DNA of 64,000 bases from Flavobacteriaceae bacterium (lineage in GTDB: Bacteria; Bacteroidota; Bacteroidia; Flavobacteriales; Flavobacteriaceae), in contig JABSPK010000006.1 of assembly GCA_013214065.1 (NCBI GenBank), forward strand, positions 62,001 to 126,000, read 5' to 3'. Every line of letters starts with the position of its first letter. Positions within the stretch are counted from its first letter, which is position 1. Made by a program: the position numbers and the translations under genes. Shown one piece after another: positions 53,314 through 61,909 of this stretch. Under the pieces are notes generated by a model that worked only from the letters and a program-made list of their open reading frames with translations, was not told the DNA's origin and ran no database searches.

Positions 53314-53321
53314 CAAAATTA
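53314..53321 (-). promoter_or_regulatory. -7 element for the GAPDH gene
   Basis: The minus strand reads TAATTTTG, exact TAnnTTTG, 31 nt before the ATG at 53282. Confidence 0.45.
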
Positions 53322-53354
53322 GATATTTCAAACGTTTTCGTAAAAGGTTTGCCA

Positions 53355-53382
53355 TAAAAAAACGCCCCGTTGTGGGGCGTTG
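53355..53382 (-). terminator. Intrinsic terminator of the DegP-like protease gene
   Basis: Arms AACGCCCC and GGGGCGTT close a five-base loop. The minus strand continues with seven T. It lies between the protease stop and the GAPDH promoter. Confidence 0.9.
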
Positions 53383-53399
53383 TTTCCTTTCGGTATTCC

Positions 53400-54797
53400 T
53401 TACTGGAAAATGAGGCGTTCCTTCTCGCCGTTTTTGTCGATCGTCGTAATACTGGTCGTGTCGTATCTCGAAATTTTCGAAAACACCTCATTGGCATCGT
53501 CAATGTTCTCGATTTCCTTACCGTCAACGGCAACGATGACCTTACCGACCATTCCATAGGAACGGTAAATCTCCGGTACCGCAATGATCTTGACCCCTTC
53601 ATCGACCCCAAAATCCTTTTGATCTTCTTTGGTCAGGTTCTTCACCCTAAGGTTCATGTTCGGAACATCGAGGCTCTGTATTTTTCGAAGTACCACGGGG
53701 AAAACCAAACGTTTCCCATCCCTTTCGATGCCTACTTCCACTTGGTTACCGGGTCGTTTCGAAGAGAGGTAACCGGTCAGTTCCGAGAATTTCCGGACAC
53801 TGATATTATCGATCTGTTTGATGATATCCCCTTCCAATAATCCGGCGTCATCGGCACCTGAGCCCTCTTCAACGGCAGCCACATAGACCCCTTCGATTTC
53901 ATCTAGGCCCAATTCCTTGGCTTCCCGAGAGCTGGTATTGGCCGCTGAGATACCCAAAATCCCTTTTTGTACGTTTCCGAATTCAAGCAGGTCATCGACC
54001 ACTTTCTTGGCAATATTACTCGGTACCGCGAAGGAGTATCCGACATAGGAGCCGGTCTGTGAGGTGATGGCCGTATTGATTCCGATCAGATCCCCATTGG
54101 TATTGACCAAGGCACCGCCACTGTTTCCGGGATTGACCGCTGCATCGGTTTGGATGAACGATTGGTTGCGACCCGGAGAGATCGAACGTGCCTTGGCACT
54201 GACGATTCCGGCGGTCACCGTTGAGGTGAGGTTGAACGGGTTGCCGACGGCCAAGACCCATTCCCCGATGCGGGCATTGTCCGAATCCCCAAAGGCCAAA
54301 TAGGGGAGGGCGCCATCCACATCGATTTTCAATAGGGCGATGTCGGAGGTCGGATCGGCCCCGACCACTTCGGCGTCATAACTCTTATTGTTGTTCAAGG
54401 TCACTTCAAGACTGTTCGCCTTGGCAATGACGTGGTTGTTGGTCACGATGAAGCCATCAGGGGAAATGATTACCCCGGACCCCGTTCCGATTTGGGGCCG
54501 CTGACTTCCTTCGGATCCATAGAAAAATTCGGCGATACTGTTCCTGCTGCGACTGTTGGTCACATTTTTCACGTGTACCACGGCGTTGACGGTCTTTTCC
54601 GCTGCCAAGGTGAAATCGACCTCATTGATTCCCGCTCCCGCCGCCGAGGCACTTCGATTGCTGGCGGTTAGGAAAGGGGTTTGGTCTTGTTGGGGAACAT
54701 AGGTGATGTTCTCTTTCTCGAAGAAGATCTTATAAGCACCGAGGGTGAATGCCCCCGCTAAAAGTGCTACGGCGAATACGCCTGCTGTTCGTTTCAT
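53400..54797 (-). CDS. DegP/DegQ-type periplasmic serine protease (HtrA family)
   Basis: 465 residues. An N-terminal hydrophobic segment (about 5-25, signal or anchor) precedes a trypsin-like domain with the full triad: His in VTNNHVIAKAN, Asp in TSDIALLKIDVD, Ser in NPGNSGGALVN. Two PDZ regions follow (about 290-375: ILGISAANTSSREAKELGLDEIEGVYVAAVEEGSGADDAGL; about 380-465, shorter). The family degrades or refolds damaged envelope proteins. It is divergent from dapF, and weak -7-like TACTTTTA elements occur in the intergenic gap. Confidence 0.93.
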   Translation of the reverse strand: MKRTAGVFAVALLAGAFTLGAYKIFFEKENITYVPQQDQTPFLTASNRSASAAGAGINEVDFTLAAEKTVNAVVHVKNVTNSRSRNSIAEFFYGSEGSQRPQIGTGSGVIISPDGFIVTNNHVIAKANSLEVTLNNNKSYDAEVVGADPTSDIALLKIDVDGALPYLAFGDSDNARIGEWVLAVGNPFNLTSTVTAGIVSAKARSISPGRNQSFIQTDAAVNPGNSGGALVNTNGDLIGINTAITSQTGSYVGYSFAVPSNIAKKVVDDLLEFGNVQKGILGISAANTSSREAKELGLDEIEGVYVAAVEEGSGADDAGLLEGDIIKQIDNISVRKFSELTGYLSSKRPGNQVEVGIERDGKRLVFPVVLRKIQSLDVPNMNLRVKNLTKEDQKDFGVDEGVKIIAVPEIYRSYGMVGKVIVAVDGKEIENIDDANEVFSKISRYDTTSITTIDKNGEKERLIFQ

Positions 54798-54907
54798 GTT
54801 CAGTTCAATTTTATTATCATTCAGCTACCTAAAAGTAGTCTTAAAAAAATTCTGATTTTAACAGTTTAACGCGTTTTTAACTGCAAAAGAATCCTTAAAG
54901 AATATGC

Positions 54908-54915
54908 TATCTTTG
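54908..54915 (+). promoter_or_regulatory. -7 element directly before dapF
   Basis: TATCTTTG, exact TAnnTTTG, ends 4 nt before the dapF ATG at 54920. No other start codon fits the protein, so the mRNA is probably leaderless. Confidence 0.55.
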
Positions 54916-54919
54916 ACGG

Positions 54920-55714
54920 ATGTCAAGGCCGCAAAACTTCCAATTTTATAAATACCAAGGTACGGGGAACGATTTTATCTTGATCGATAACCGGGATGGA
55001 CGCTTTCCCCATGATGACACCGCTACGGTCAAGGCCTTATGCGATCGTCGCTTTGGGATCGGTGCTGATGGATTGATCCTTTTGGAATCGGATGACGAGT
55101 CCGATTTCCATATGGTGTATTTCAATTCCGACGGCCATCAGAGTACGATGTGTGGTAATGGCGGGCGCTGCATCGTGGCCTTCGCGAACGACCTTGGGGT
55201 CATTTCCGGTGAAACCCGATTCAGGGCAATCGATGGCATGCATCATGCCTCGATTTCAGACCGGACCGTTACCTTGCAAATGATCGACGTTCTAGAAGTC
55301 AAAGAAAAAGGGAACTACTTCTTTTTGGATACCGGTTCACCGCATCATGTGCAGTTCGTCAAGGACCTCGAATCCATGGATGTGAAAAAAGAGGGGGCCC
55401 GATTGCGGTACGGCATGTACGGAAAAGCAGGCAGTAATATCAATTTCGTCAAAAGCCGATCGGACGATGCGTTTGCCATGCGTACTTATGAACGGGGCGT
55501 CGAAGACGAGACCTTGTCTTGCGGTACTGGGGTGACCGCAGTAGCCTTGGCCATGCACCACGCCAACCATACCGACGCGAATCGGGTGGCGATTGCGACC
55601 CAAGGCGGGGATTTGGAAGTTACTTTTCTCAAGAAGAACGGGGTCTACACCGACGTGCATTTGATCGGAAAAGCGGAATTCGTATTTAAAGGAGAGGTCA
55701 CATGCCCTTGCTGA
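54920..55714 (+). CDS. dapF: Diaminopimelate epimerase
   Basis: 264 residues. The opening FYKYQGTGNDFILIDNRDG holds the family Q-G-x-G-N-D-F signature. The first catalytic Cys is in TMCGNGGRC (about 77) and the second in ETLSCGTGVTAVALA (about 198). It interconverts LL- and meso-diaminopimelate for peptidoglycan cross-linking and lysine. It overlaps the next gene by 13 nt and opens a cluster of envelope genes (acetyltransferase, mltG, lysozyme-like protein). Confidence 0.97.
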   Translation: MSRPQNFQFYKYQGTGNDFILIDNRDGRFPHDDTATVKALCDRRFGIGADGLILLESDDESDFHMVYFNSDGHQSTMCGNGGRCIVAFANDLGVISGETRFRAIDGMHHASISDRTVTLQMIDVLEVKEKGNYFFLDTGSPHHVQFVKDLESMDVKKEGARLRYGMYGKAGSNINFVKSRSDDAFAMRTYERGVEDETLSCGTGVTAVALAMHHANHTDANRVAIATQGGDLEVTFLKKNGVYTDVHLIGKAEFVFKGEVTCPC

Positions 55715-56229
55715 ACGGAACATATTGCTTTCTTCGCGCTTTGGAACCCGCTGACCTCGATTTCCTGTATCAACTGGAAAACGACACTGCGATATGGGAA
55801 TTAAGTGGTACCCTAACCCCATATTCCAAAGGGGTGCTGCGAGAGTATCTAAAGCATGCCCATCGTGACATCTTCGAGGTCAAACAATTGCGTTTGGGTA
55901 TTTGTTCCAAAGAAAGCCGACTTATCGGTCTGATCGACCTCTTTGATTTCGACCCGAGAAACAAACGTGTCGGCTTGGGGATTGTGGTATTGGATGAAGC
56001 CCAACGGAACCAGGGAGTCGGAGGTGAAGCCATCGGTTTGGTAACGGACTATGCCTTTGAAGTTCTCGATATGAACCAGGTCTATGCGAATATCTTGGAA
56101 GACAATCCGCGCAGCTTGCATCTCTTCGCAAAAATGGGTTTCACCCATGGTGGAACCAAGAAAGCTTGGGTCCGGTCCGGTTCCGGTTTCAAGGATGAAT
56201 TATTGTATCAAAAATTTCGAAACGGATGA
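55702..56229 (+). CDS. GNAT family N-acetyltransferase in the dapF-mltG operon
   Basis: 175 residues of RimJ/RimL-like GNAT type: YCFLRALEPADLDFLYQLENDTAIWELSG at the start, RLGICSKESRLIGLIDLFDFDPRNKRVGLGIVVLDEAQRNQGVGGEAIGLV with the acyl-CoA loop, then VYANILEDNPRSLHLFAKMGFTHGG. The acceptor is unknown and could be a protein N-terminus or small amine. It overlaps dapF by 13 nt and mltG by 4 nt, so the three are one translational unit. Confidence 0.92.
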   Translation: MPLLNGTYCFLRALEPADLDFLYQLENDTAIWELSGTLTPYSKGVLREYLKHAHRDIFEVKQLRLGICSKESRLIGLIDLFDFDPRNKRVGLGIVVLDEAQRNQGVGGEAIGLVTDYAFEVLDMNQVYANILEDNPRSLHLFAKMGFTHGGTKKAWVRSGSGFKDELLYQKFRNG

Positions 56230-57269
56230 ATTTAAAACGAGTGGTTTGGGCGACGGCCCTATTGGGTTTGCTGGTATGTGCTTTTATCGCCTTTAAGATC
56301 TATTCGGCCATTTTCACGCCGAATACCGCGTTTTCAAATGAGGAAGCCTTCTTGTTTATTCCTTCGGATGCCGATTTCAATGAAGTCAAATCACAATTGG
56401 AGCCATTGATTACCGATTGGGATACCTTCGAAGCGGTTGCCCAGCGCAAAGGATATATCGATAATATCAAAGGAGGGAAATTCCGTATCACGAAGGATAT
56501 GAACAACAACGAACTGGTGAACGCACTTCGAAGCGGCAATGTACCGGTAAAGGTTTCGTTCAACAACCAAACCAACATCTATGACCTCGCTGGTCGTATT
56601 GCTTCTCAAATCGAGGCGGATAGCTCTAGCTTGGTCAATGCCTTTTCCGATGTAGGATTTCTCGAAGCGAACGGATTTAATACCGATTCGCAACTGGCCA
56701 TGTACCTTCCGAACACTTATGAGCTTTTCTGGAACACCGATGCCGATGGTTTTCGTGATAGAATGCTCAAAGAATACCAACGGTATTGGAACCCTGAGAG
56801 GAAGGAAAAAGCCCAAAGCGCTGGACTTTCGCCGGTTGAAGTATCGGCACTTGCGGCCATCGTACAAAAAGAAACGGCCAAAGTCGATGAGCGCCCACGG
56901 GTAGCGGGCGTCTATTTGAACCGCATCCGAAAGGGGATGTTGTTGCAAGCGGACCCTACGGTCATCTTTGCGATCAAAAGGGAAACGGGTAACTATGATA
57001 CCATTATAAAAAGGGTTTTGTACCGCGATTTGGAAATCGATTCCCCTTTCAATACCTATAAGTATAAGGGGGTTCCCCCAGGGCCGATTACTATGCCGGA
57101 TATTTCTTCATTGAATGCGGTACTCAATGCGGAAAAACACGATTATTTGTACTTCGTTGTGGATGTAACCAACTTCGGTTACCACAAGTTCGCGGCCACC
57201 AATGAGCAGCACAACCGAAATAAAGTACCATACATCCGATGGCTTAATCAGCAGAAAATCAAGCGATAA
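56226..57269 (+). CDS. mltG: Endolytic peptidoglycan transglycosylase MltG
   Basis: 347 residues, start overlapping the upstream stop (ATGA). One N-terminal membrane anchor (about 8-26) precedes a LysM-like subdomain (FLFIPSDADFNEVKSQLEPLITDWDTFEAVAQRKGY). The YceG catalytic domain has LPNTYELFWNTDADGF, AAIVQKETAKVDERPRVAGVYLNRI (catalytic Glu in QKETA) and LLQADPTVIFAI. The end SLNAVLNAEKHDYLYFVVD...GYHKFAATNEQHN is typical. It cuts nascent glycan strands at the inner membrane and sets chain length. It fits with DapF in wall synthesis. Confidence 0.95.
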   Translation: MNLKRVVWATALLGLLVCAFIAFKIYSAIFTPNTAFSNEEAFLFIPSDADFNEVKSQLEPLITDWDTFEAVAQRKGYIDNIKGGKFRITKDMNNNELVNALRSGNVPVKVSFNNQTNIYDLAGRIASQIEADSSSLVNAFSDVGFLEANGFNTDSQLAMYLPNTYELFWNTDADGFRDRMLKEYQRYWNPERKEKAQSAGLSPVEVSALAAIVQKETAKVDERPRVAGVYLNRIRKGMLLQADPTVIFAIKRETGNYDTIIKRVLYRDLEIDSPFNTYKYKGVPPGPITMPDISSLNAVLNAEKHDYLYFVVDVTNFGYHKFAATNEQHNRNKVPYIRWLNQQKIKR

Positions 57270-57366
57270 GGTGCGTTCATCCTCTTTTTCACCCCGTTTG
57301 ACGGATTTTTACACACAATTGTGAAAATCTTAGGATTTTTATAGTCACCAATAACAAATCCCCCAC

Positions 57367-57374
57367 TATATTTG
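57367..57374 (+). promoter_or_regulatory. -7 element for the lysozyme-like protein gene
   Basis: TATATTTG, exact TAnnTTTG. The leader to the ATG at 57426 would be about 48 nt and contains a 7-bp hairpin with two wobble pairs near 57388-57410. Confidence 0.5.
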
Positions 57375-57425
57375 CGCGCTGAAATTTGGGTCGGCTTTAA
57401 AACCGGTCCCTAAAATTTTCAACTT

Positions 57426-58067
57426 ATGAAAAGGTGGATTAGTTTTTTAAGTCATCTGGTCATATTAACCGTTTTGACAAGTTTTAGTACGGTGGGATTC
57501 CGCTCTAAGCCGATTCCCGTTCCAGAAGGGTTCAAGGTAGACTATACCGTTGGTGCCATCACCACGGTTCCTGAACAATGGAAGGACACCCGTACCGATT
57601 TCCATTCAATTTTTCTAACCAACGATTATATTGGATTCAAAGAGGCCTTAGCCTTTAAGGAGTCACAAGGGCGTTATCAGGTCGTCAATACTTTGGGCTA
57701 CTTGGGCAAATATCAATTTGGGGCGGGTACGCTGCGATTGATGGGCGTTCGTGATACGGATCATTTTTTAGCTGATGCCCAGTTACAGGAGCGCGTCTTT
57801 GAATTGAACGTTTCACGAAATAAGTGGATTTTACGCCGCGATATCAAACGATTCGTAGGTAAGAAGATCAACGGCGTAAAGATTTCCGAAGCGGGCATCG
57901 TAGCGGCCGCACATTTGGCCGGCGCAGGTAACGTAAAAAAATACCTTCGTTCTTATGGTAAGACCAATGTGGCGGATGCTTATGGTAGTACGATTCAGTA
58001 TTACATGAAAAAGTTCTCCAATTACGATATTTCAACGATCGAAGCGATCCACAATCCTAAGGTCTAA
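57426..58067 (+). CDS. Secreted lysozyme-like (transglycosylase fold) protein
   Basis: 213 residues with an N-terminal signal or anchor (about 4-22). The domain has IGFKEALAFKESQGRYQVVNTLGYLGKYQFGAGTLRLMGV. The Glu in FKESQG followed by GKYQFG is the arrangement seen in lysozyme-like transglycosylase domains. ISEAGIVAAAHLAGAGNVKKYL follows. It may cleave glycan strands in the periplasm. In flavobacterial genomes such proteins are often named peptidoglycan-binding protein LysM, though no LysM repeat is seen here. It follows mltG but has its own promoter. Confidence 0.8.
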   Translation: MKRWISFLSHLVILTVLTSFSTVGFRSKPIPVPEGFKVDYTVGAITTVPEQWKDTRTDFHSIFLTNDYIGFKEALAFKESQGRYQVVNTLGYLGKYQFGAGTLRLMGVRDTDHFLADAQLQERVFELNVSRNKWILRRDIKRFVGKKINGVKISEAGIVAAAHLAGAGNVKKYLRSYGKTNVADAYGSTIQYYMKKFSNYDISTIEAIHNPKV

Positions 58068-58087
58068 GCTTTTCTTGGCTTAGCGCT

Positions 58088-58813
58088 TTAGGCTTGGATG
58101 ATGTACACCGTTGGTCGTTTGTGTAGTTCCAATTCGATCTGCTTCCATTCAGCAACGGGTTTACTGGCAATGGTTTCGCTCACCTGGGTGATATCGGTCG
58201 CTACACAAAGGCGGGTATAGGGTTGCAGACTGCTTTTCAGTTCATTGAACAATTTGTCATTGCGATAAGGGGTTTCCATAAAAATCTGGGATTGCCCTGT
58301 TTCTTTCGATAGTTTTTCCAAGCGCTTGATAGTTTTTTTCCGATCGACCGTGTCAATGGGCAAATACCCATTAAAAGCGAAATTTTGACCGTTCATACCA
58401 CTGGCCATCATAGCCATTAGGATGGAAGAAGGCCCAACCAAGGGTACTACCTGTATCCTTTTTTCGTGGGCAATACGGATGACATCGGCCCCTGGATCGG
58501 CAATTCCCGGGCAACCCGCTTCCGACATGAGTCCAATAGGATGGCCATGGATGCATGGATCGAGATAAGAAGGAAGTTCGGCCTGATCGGTGAATTTGTT
58601 CAACAACTTGATGTCCAGTTCGGGTTGGGGTTTCGAGGCGCTGACTTTCTTGATGAACCTGCGGGCCGTTTTCTCGTTTTCGACAATATAGTGATCAATG
58701 CCTTCAATGGCACGTTTGATGGATATGGGAAGGACTTCCAAAGGGGCGTTGTCCCCAAGTGCGGTTGGGATGAGGTAAAGTTTGCCGACGACTAATCCTG
58801 GTTTTTCTTCCAT
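58088..58813 (-). CDS. RsmI-like tetrapyrrole-methylase family SAM methyltransferase
   Basis: 241 residues from the ATG at 58813; a GTG at 58843 would overlap the phosphatase gene by 26 nt. KLYLIPTALGDNAPLEVLP replaces the classical VGTPIGN. Further features are YIVENEKTARRFIKK, LMSEAGCPGIADPGADVIRIAHEK and VVPLVGPSSILMAMMASGMNGQNFAFNGYLP. It resembles RsmI (2'-O-methylation of C1402 of 16S rRNA) but is diverged, so the target may differ. It is transcribed after the LMW phosphatase in the dnaA direction. Confidence 0.85.
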   Translation of the reverse strand: MEEKPGLVVGKLYLIPTALGDNAPLEVLPISIKRAIEGIDHYIVENEKTARRFIKKVSASKPQPELDIKLLNKFTDQAELPSYLDPCIHGHPIGLMSEAGCPGIADPGADVIRIAHEKRIQVVPLVGPSSILMAMMASGMNGQNFAFNGYLPIDTVDRKKTIKRLEKLSKETGQSQIFMETPYRNDKLFNELKSSLQPYTRLCVATDITQVSETIASKPVAEWKQIELELHKRPTVYIIQA

Positions 58814-58817
58814 GGGT

Positions 58818-59264
58818 TCAAATTTTACGGGCAATCGATTCACAGGCCTCGTCGATCATGTGGTACACCTTTTCAAAACCCGTTACCCCGCCGTAATAGG
58901 GGTCGGGAACTTCCTTGCTTCCATTTTGGTTGGAATCAAGGAGTAAGCTGATCTTGTTCCGTTGTTCACTGGTATGGGCCAAAGCTTGGGTATCGGCCAG
59001 ATTACTTCGATCCATAACGAAGATATGATCGAATTCCTCTAAATCCTTTGCGAGCAGTTTGCGACTGCGCTGGGCCGAAATATCGATTCCGTGCTGCAAC
59101 GCTGTTGCGATCGACCGCGGGTCGGGCGGGTTTCCGGCATGGTAACCGGTGGTACCCGCTGAATCGACCTGTACTTTGGTGGTATCGACTTTCGATTTCA
59201 AAATACCCTCCGCCAATGGGGACCTACATATGTTTCCGAGGCACACCATTAAAACTTTGGTCAT
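58818..59264 (-). CDS. Low-molecular-weight protein-tyrosine phosphatase
   Basis: 148 residues. The P-loop signature VCLGNICRSPLAEG contains the catalytic Cys and Arg. HAGNPPDPRSIATALQHGIDIS and the general acid Asp in EVPDPYYGG complete the family pattern. It dephosphorylates tyrosine residues or low-molecular-weight arginine/tyrosine phosphates. It lies 12 nt after dnaA and probably shares its transcript. Confidence 0.93.
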   Translation of the reverse strand: MTKVLMVCLGNICRSPLAEGILKSKVDTTKVQVDSAGTTGYHAGNPPDPRSIATALQHGIDISAQRSRKLLAKDLEEFDHIFVMDRSNLADTQALAHTSEQRNKISLLLDSNQNGSKEVPDPYYGGVTGFEKVYHMIDEACESIARKI

Positions 59265-59276
59265 AAATCCGGGTGA

Positions 59277-60701
59277 TTAGGTGAACTTTTTGTTGAGGTC
59301 CTCAATGTATTTTCGGAACTGCTTATCGGTTTCCGCTAAATTATCGACCGTCTTGCAAGCATGGAGTACCGTGGCGTGATCGCGCTTTCCGATTTGGGAG
59401 CCGATGCTGGCCAAAGAGGCTTTCGTGAATTTTTTGGCGAAGAACATGGCCAATTGCCGGGCTTGTACGATATGCCGCTTCCTCGTTTTCGATTGTAAGG
59501 TGGCCACATCCATTTCGAAGTAATCGGAAACCACTTTTTGGATGTAGTCAATCGATACTTCGCGTTTGGTATTCTTGACGAATTTTTCAACGACTTGCTG
59601 GGCCAGTTCCAAAGTAACCTCACGTTTATTGAAAGACGATTGGGCGATCAAGGAGATAATGGCCCCTTCCAATTCACGGATGTTGGTCTTGATATGTTTG
59701 GCGACATGATCTACGATCTCATTGGGCATTTCAACCCCATCGCGATAAAGTTTGTTCTTTAATATGGAGACCCGGGTCTCGTAATCGGGACTTTGTAATT
59801 CTGCCGAAAGGCCCCACTTGAATCGTGAAAGCAAGCGCTGTTCGATATCCTGCATGTCGACAGGAGCTTTATCGGAAGTCAAAATAACCTGTTTGCCGTT
59901 TTGGTGCAAATGGTTGAAAATGTGGAAGAAAACATCCTGGGTTCCCGATTTTCCGGATAGGAACTGGACATCATCGATGATGAGTACGTCGATCAGTTGA
60001 TAGAAATGGATGAAGTCGTTTCGGGTATTCTTTTTTACCGATTCGATATACTGCTGGGTGAATTTCTCCGCAGAGATATACAAAACAGTGCGTTCCGGGT
60101 ATTTATCCTTTATCTCAACACCGATGGCATGGGCCAAATGCGTTTTTCCCAAACCAACACCCCCAAAGATCAATAAGGGATTGAAAGAGGTACCTCCGGG
60201 TTTATTCGCGACTGCCATTCCTGCAGATCGTGCGAGACGGTTGGAATCGCCTTCCAGGAAATTTTCGAAATTGTAATTCGGATTGAGTTGCGACTCGATC
60301 TTGATGTTCCGGATGCCCGGGATCACGAACGGATTTTTGAGCTCCGGATTCTTGGAGGTGACAGGCACATCCAATTCTTGCGGGGCCATGGCCGAACGGT
60401 TCGAACTCGGTATTTTTTCAGTGTACGGTTCGCTGTTCCCGTACTTGTTCTCCATTTTGATGATATAGACCAATTTGGCATTGTTCCCCAATTCCTTCCG
60501 CAAGGCGACCTTGAGCAATTTTACATAATGCTCTTCCAACCATTCGTAGAAAAATTTACTGGGGACTTCGATGCTCAACGCATTGTCTGTCAATCTGATA
60601 GGCTTAATAGGGACAAACCAGGTCTTGAATGCTTGCGGCTGGATGTTGTCTTCTATGAAAGACAAACAGTTGTTCCAAACGGATGCAGCAGTAACACTCA
60701 T
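59277..60701 (-). CDS. dnaA: Chromosomal replication initiator DnaA
   Basis: 474 residues with the four DnaA domains. Domain I (1-85) starts WNNCLSFIEDNIQPQAFKTWFVPIKPIRL. A linker (about 86-130) precedes the AAA+ core with FGGVGLGKTHLAHAIG (Walker A), LIIDDVQFLSGK (Walker B) and the LLSRFKWGLSAELQSPDYETR sensor region. Domain IV (about 375-474) contains the DNA-binding signature GKRDHATVLHACKTV. It melts the origin and also acts as a transcription factor. The next genes are a phosphatase and a methyltransferase rather than dnaN. Confidence 0.97.
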   Translation of the reverse strand: MSVTAASVWNNCLSFIEDNIQPQAFKTWFVPIKPIRLTDNALSIEVPSKFFYEWLEEHYVKLLKVALRKELGNNAKLVYIIKMENKYGNSEPYTEKIPSSNRSAMAPQELDVPVTSKNPELKNPFVIPGIRNIKIESQLNPNYNFENFLEGDSNRLARSAGMAVANKPGGTSFNPLLIFGGVGLGKTHLAHAIGVEIKDKYPERTVLYISAEKFTQQYIESVKKNTRNDFIHFYQLIDVLIIDDVQFLSGKSGTQDVFFHIFNHLHQNGKQVILTSDKAPVDMQDIEQRLLSRFKWGLSAELQSPDYETRVSILKNKLYRDGVEMPNEIVDHVAKHIKTNIRELEGAIISLIAQSSFNKREVTLELAQQVVEKFVKNTKREVSIDYIQKVVSDYFEMDVATLQSKTRKRHIVQARQLAMFFAKKFTKASLASIGSQIGKRDHATVLHACKTVDNLAETDKQFRKYIEDLNKKFT

Positions 60702-60908
60702 AAGAAGGTAATCTCGTTTTGTTGGTTAGTTTGAATTAAGCGTTCTAGGTTATCTTTTTAAGGGGAATTCCCTATGCTCTGGATGCGACAAATATGTGAA
60801 CAAAAAACCTAAAAAAAAATCATTTAGCCGTTGAAATTTTACTTTTTTTTTCGCATGTTTTGCTCCGAAAAACCAAGCCTATAAATATATACTTTTTCAT
60901 GAAATTAT

Positions 60909-61301
60909 ATGAATTTTAACAAATTTTCTTTCCGGGTCAGATATGGCGAAACAGACCAGATGGGCGTGGTGTATCACGGCAATTATGCCCAGTATTTGGA
61001 ACTGGGTCGGGTCGAGTGGTTAAGGGAGATGGGAATCACCTATAGGAGTATGGAGGAAAATGGAATAATGTTACCGGTAATTTCCTTACAAATCGAATAC
61101 AAAAAATCTGCATTGTACGACGACTTGATCACGGTCGCGACCCGCTTGGTGAAAAAGCCCATGGTCAAGATCGCTTTTGAATACCGATTGACCAATGAAA
61201 AGAACGAGTTGTTGGCCACCGCACATACCGTTTTGGCATTTATGGACAAACGAACGGGCAAACCGGTCCAATGTCCCCAATATATATTGGATAAGCTATA
61301 A
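60909..61301 (+). CDS. YbgC/FadM-like acyl-CoA thioesterase (hotdog fold)
   Basis: 130 residues: the full-length hotdog domain. FSFRVRYGETDQMGVVYHGNYAQYLELGRVEWLREMGITY carries the catalytic Asp of the 4HBT type. Then come LQIEYKKSALYDDLITVATRL and FEYRLTNEKNELLATAHTVLAFMD. It hydrolyses acyl-CoA or acyl-ACP, substrate not defined. It is divergent from dnaA, and the 207-nt gap between them is AT-rich with no clear DnaA-box cluster. Its 3' end nearly touches the convergent yigZ gene. Confidence 0.92.
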   Translation: MNFNKFSFRVRYGETDQMGVVYHGNYAQYLELGRVEWLREMGITYRSMEENGIMLPVISLQIEYKKSALYDDLITVATRLVKKPMVKIAFEYRLTNEKNELLATAHTVLAFMDKRTGKPVQCPQYILDKL

Positions 61302-61303
61302 AC

Positions 61304-61909
61304 TTATTCCAATCGGATCCATTCCAATTCCGGGATCTGTGCGAAAGCTTCCTCGACCCTTTCGATTTTGGATTGGGGGCAACCCAAGATAAGGGTACAG
61401 TCGAGTGCGAGGTCCTGTTCTTGGATATCAAGGTCTTGTTGCTTGACCACGCGCATGATCCGATCCATTGACGCATAGGTAAATTTCAACCGGAATCGAT
61501 TTGAAGGATCGACGATGACCAGATTGCAAGATGCCAGCGCCATTTGGGCCGCAGCCTTGTAGGCTTGGATGAGTCCTCCAACACCCAATTTGACCCCACC
61601 GAAAATCCGCACAACGGCCACCAGAACATTGGTTACCTCGAAAGCTTGTATTTGGCCATAAATGGGTTTTCCTGCTGAATTATTGGGTTCGCCATCGTCA
61701 CTCGCACGATACGTCGGTTGGGTCAGGCCGATTTTCCAAGCATGACAGACATGATTGGCCATAGGATGTTCTTTACGCAATCGGGCCACCAGATGTTTGG
61801 CATCATCTTCATTTTGAATTGGGAAGGCATACCCATAGAACTTGCTTTTGCGCTCTTTGAGCAAAACGGGTTCACAAGCTTCCGAAAGGGTCTTCAATTT
61901 CAATTCCAT
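61304..61909 (-). CDS. YigZ/IMPACT family protein
   Basis: 201 residues from the ATG at 61909; a longer upstream reading overlaps the EamA gene. The UPF0029 N-terminal domain contains KERKSKFYGYAFPIQNEDDAKHLVARLRKEHPMANHVCHAWKIG, and DDGEPNNSAGKPIYGQIQAFEVTNVLVAVVRIFGGVKLGVGGLIQAYKAAAQMAL is the IMPACT signature. The C-terminal DUF1949-like domain begins about 130. It is proposed in the literature to affect translation regulation, with no defined activity. Its start codon shares a base with the stop of the upstream EamA gene. Confidence 0.93.
   Translation of the reverse strand: MELKLKTLSEACEPVLLKERKSKFYGYAFPIQNEDDAKHLVARLRKEHPMANHVCHAWKIGLTQPTYRASDDGEPNNSAGKPIYGQIQAFEVTNVLVAVVRIFGGVKLGVGGLIQAYKAAAQMALASCNLVIVDPSNRFRLKFTYASMDRIMRVVKQQDLDIQEQDLALDCTLILGCPQSKIERVEEAFAQIPELEWIRLE

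Noticed and set aside
60702-60908. oriC in the gap upstream of dnaA
   Set aside because: The gap is AT-rich but I see only one weak two-mismatch DnaA box (TGTGAACAA) and no cluster.
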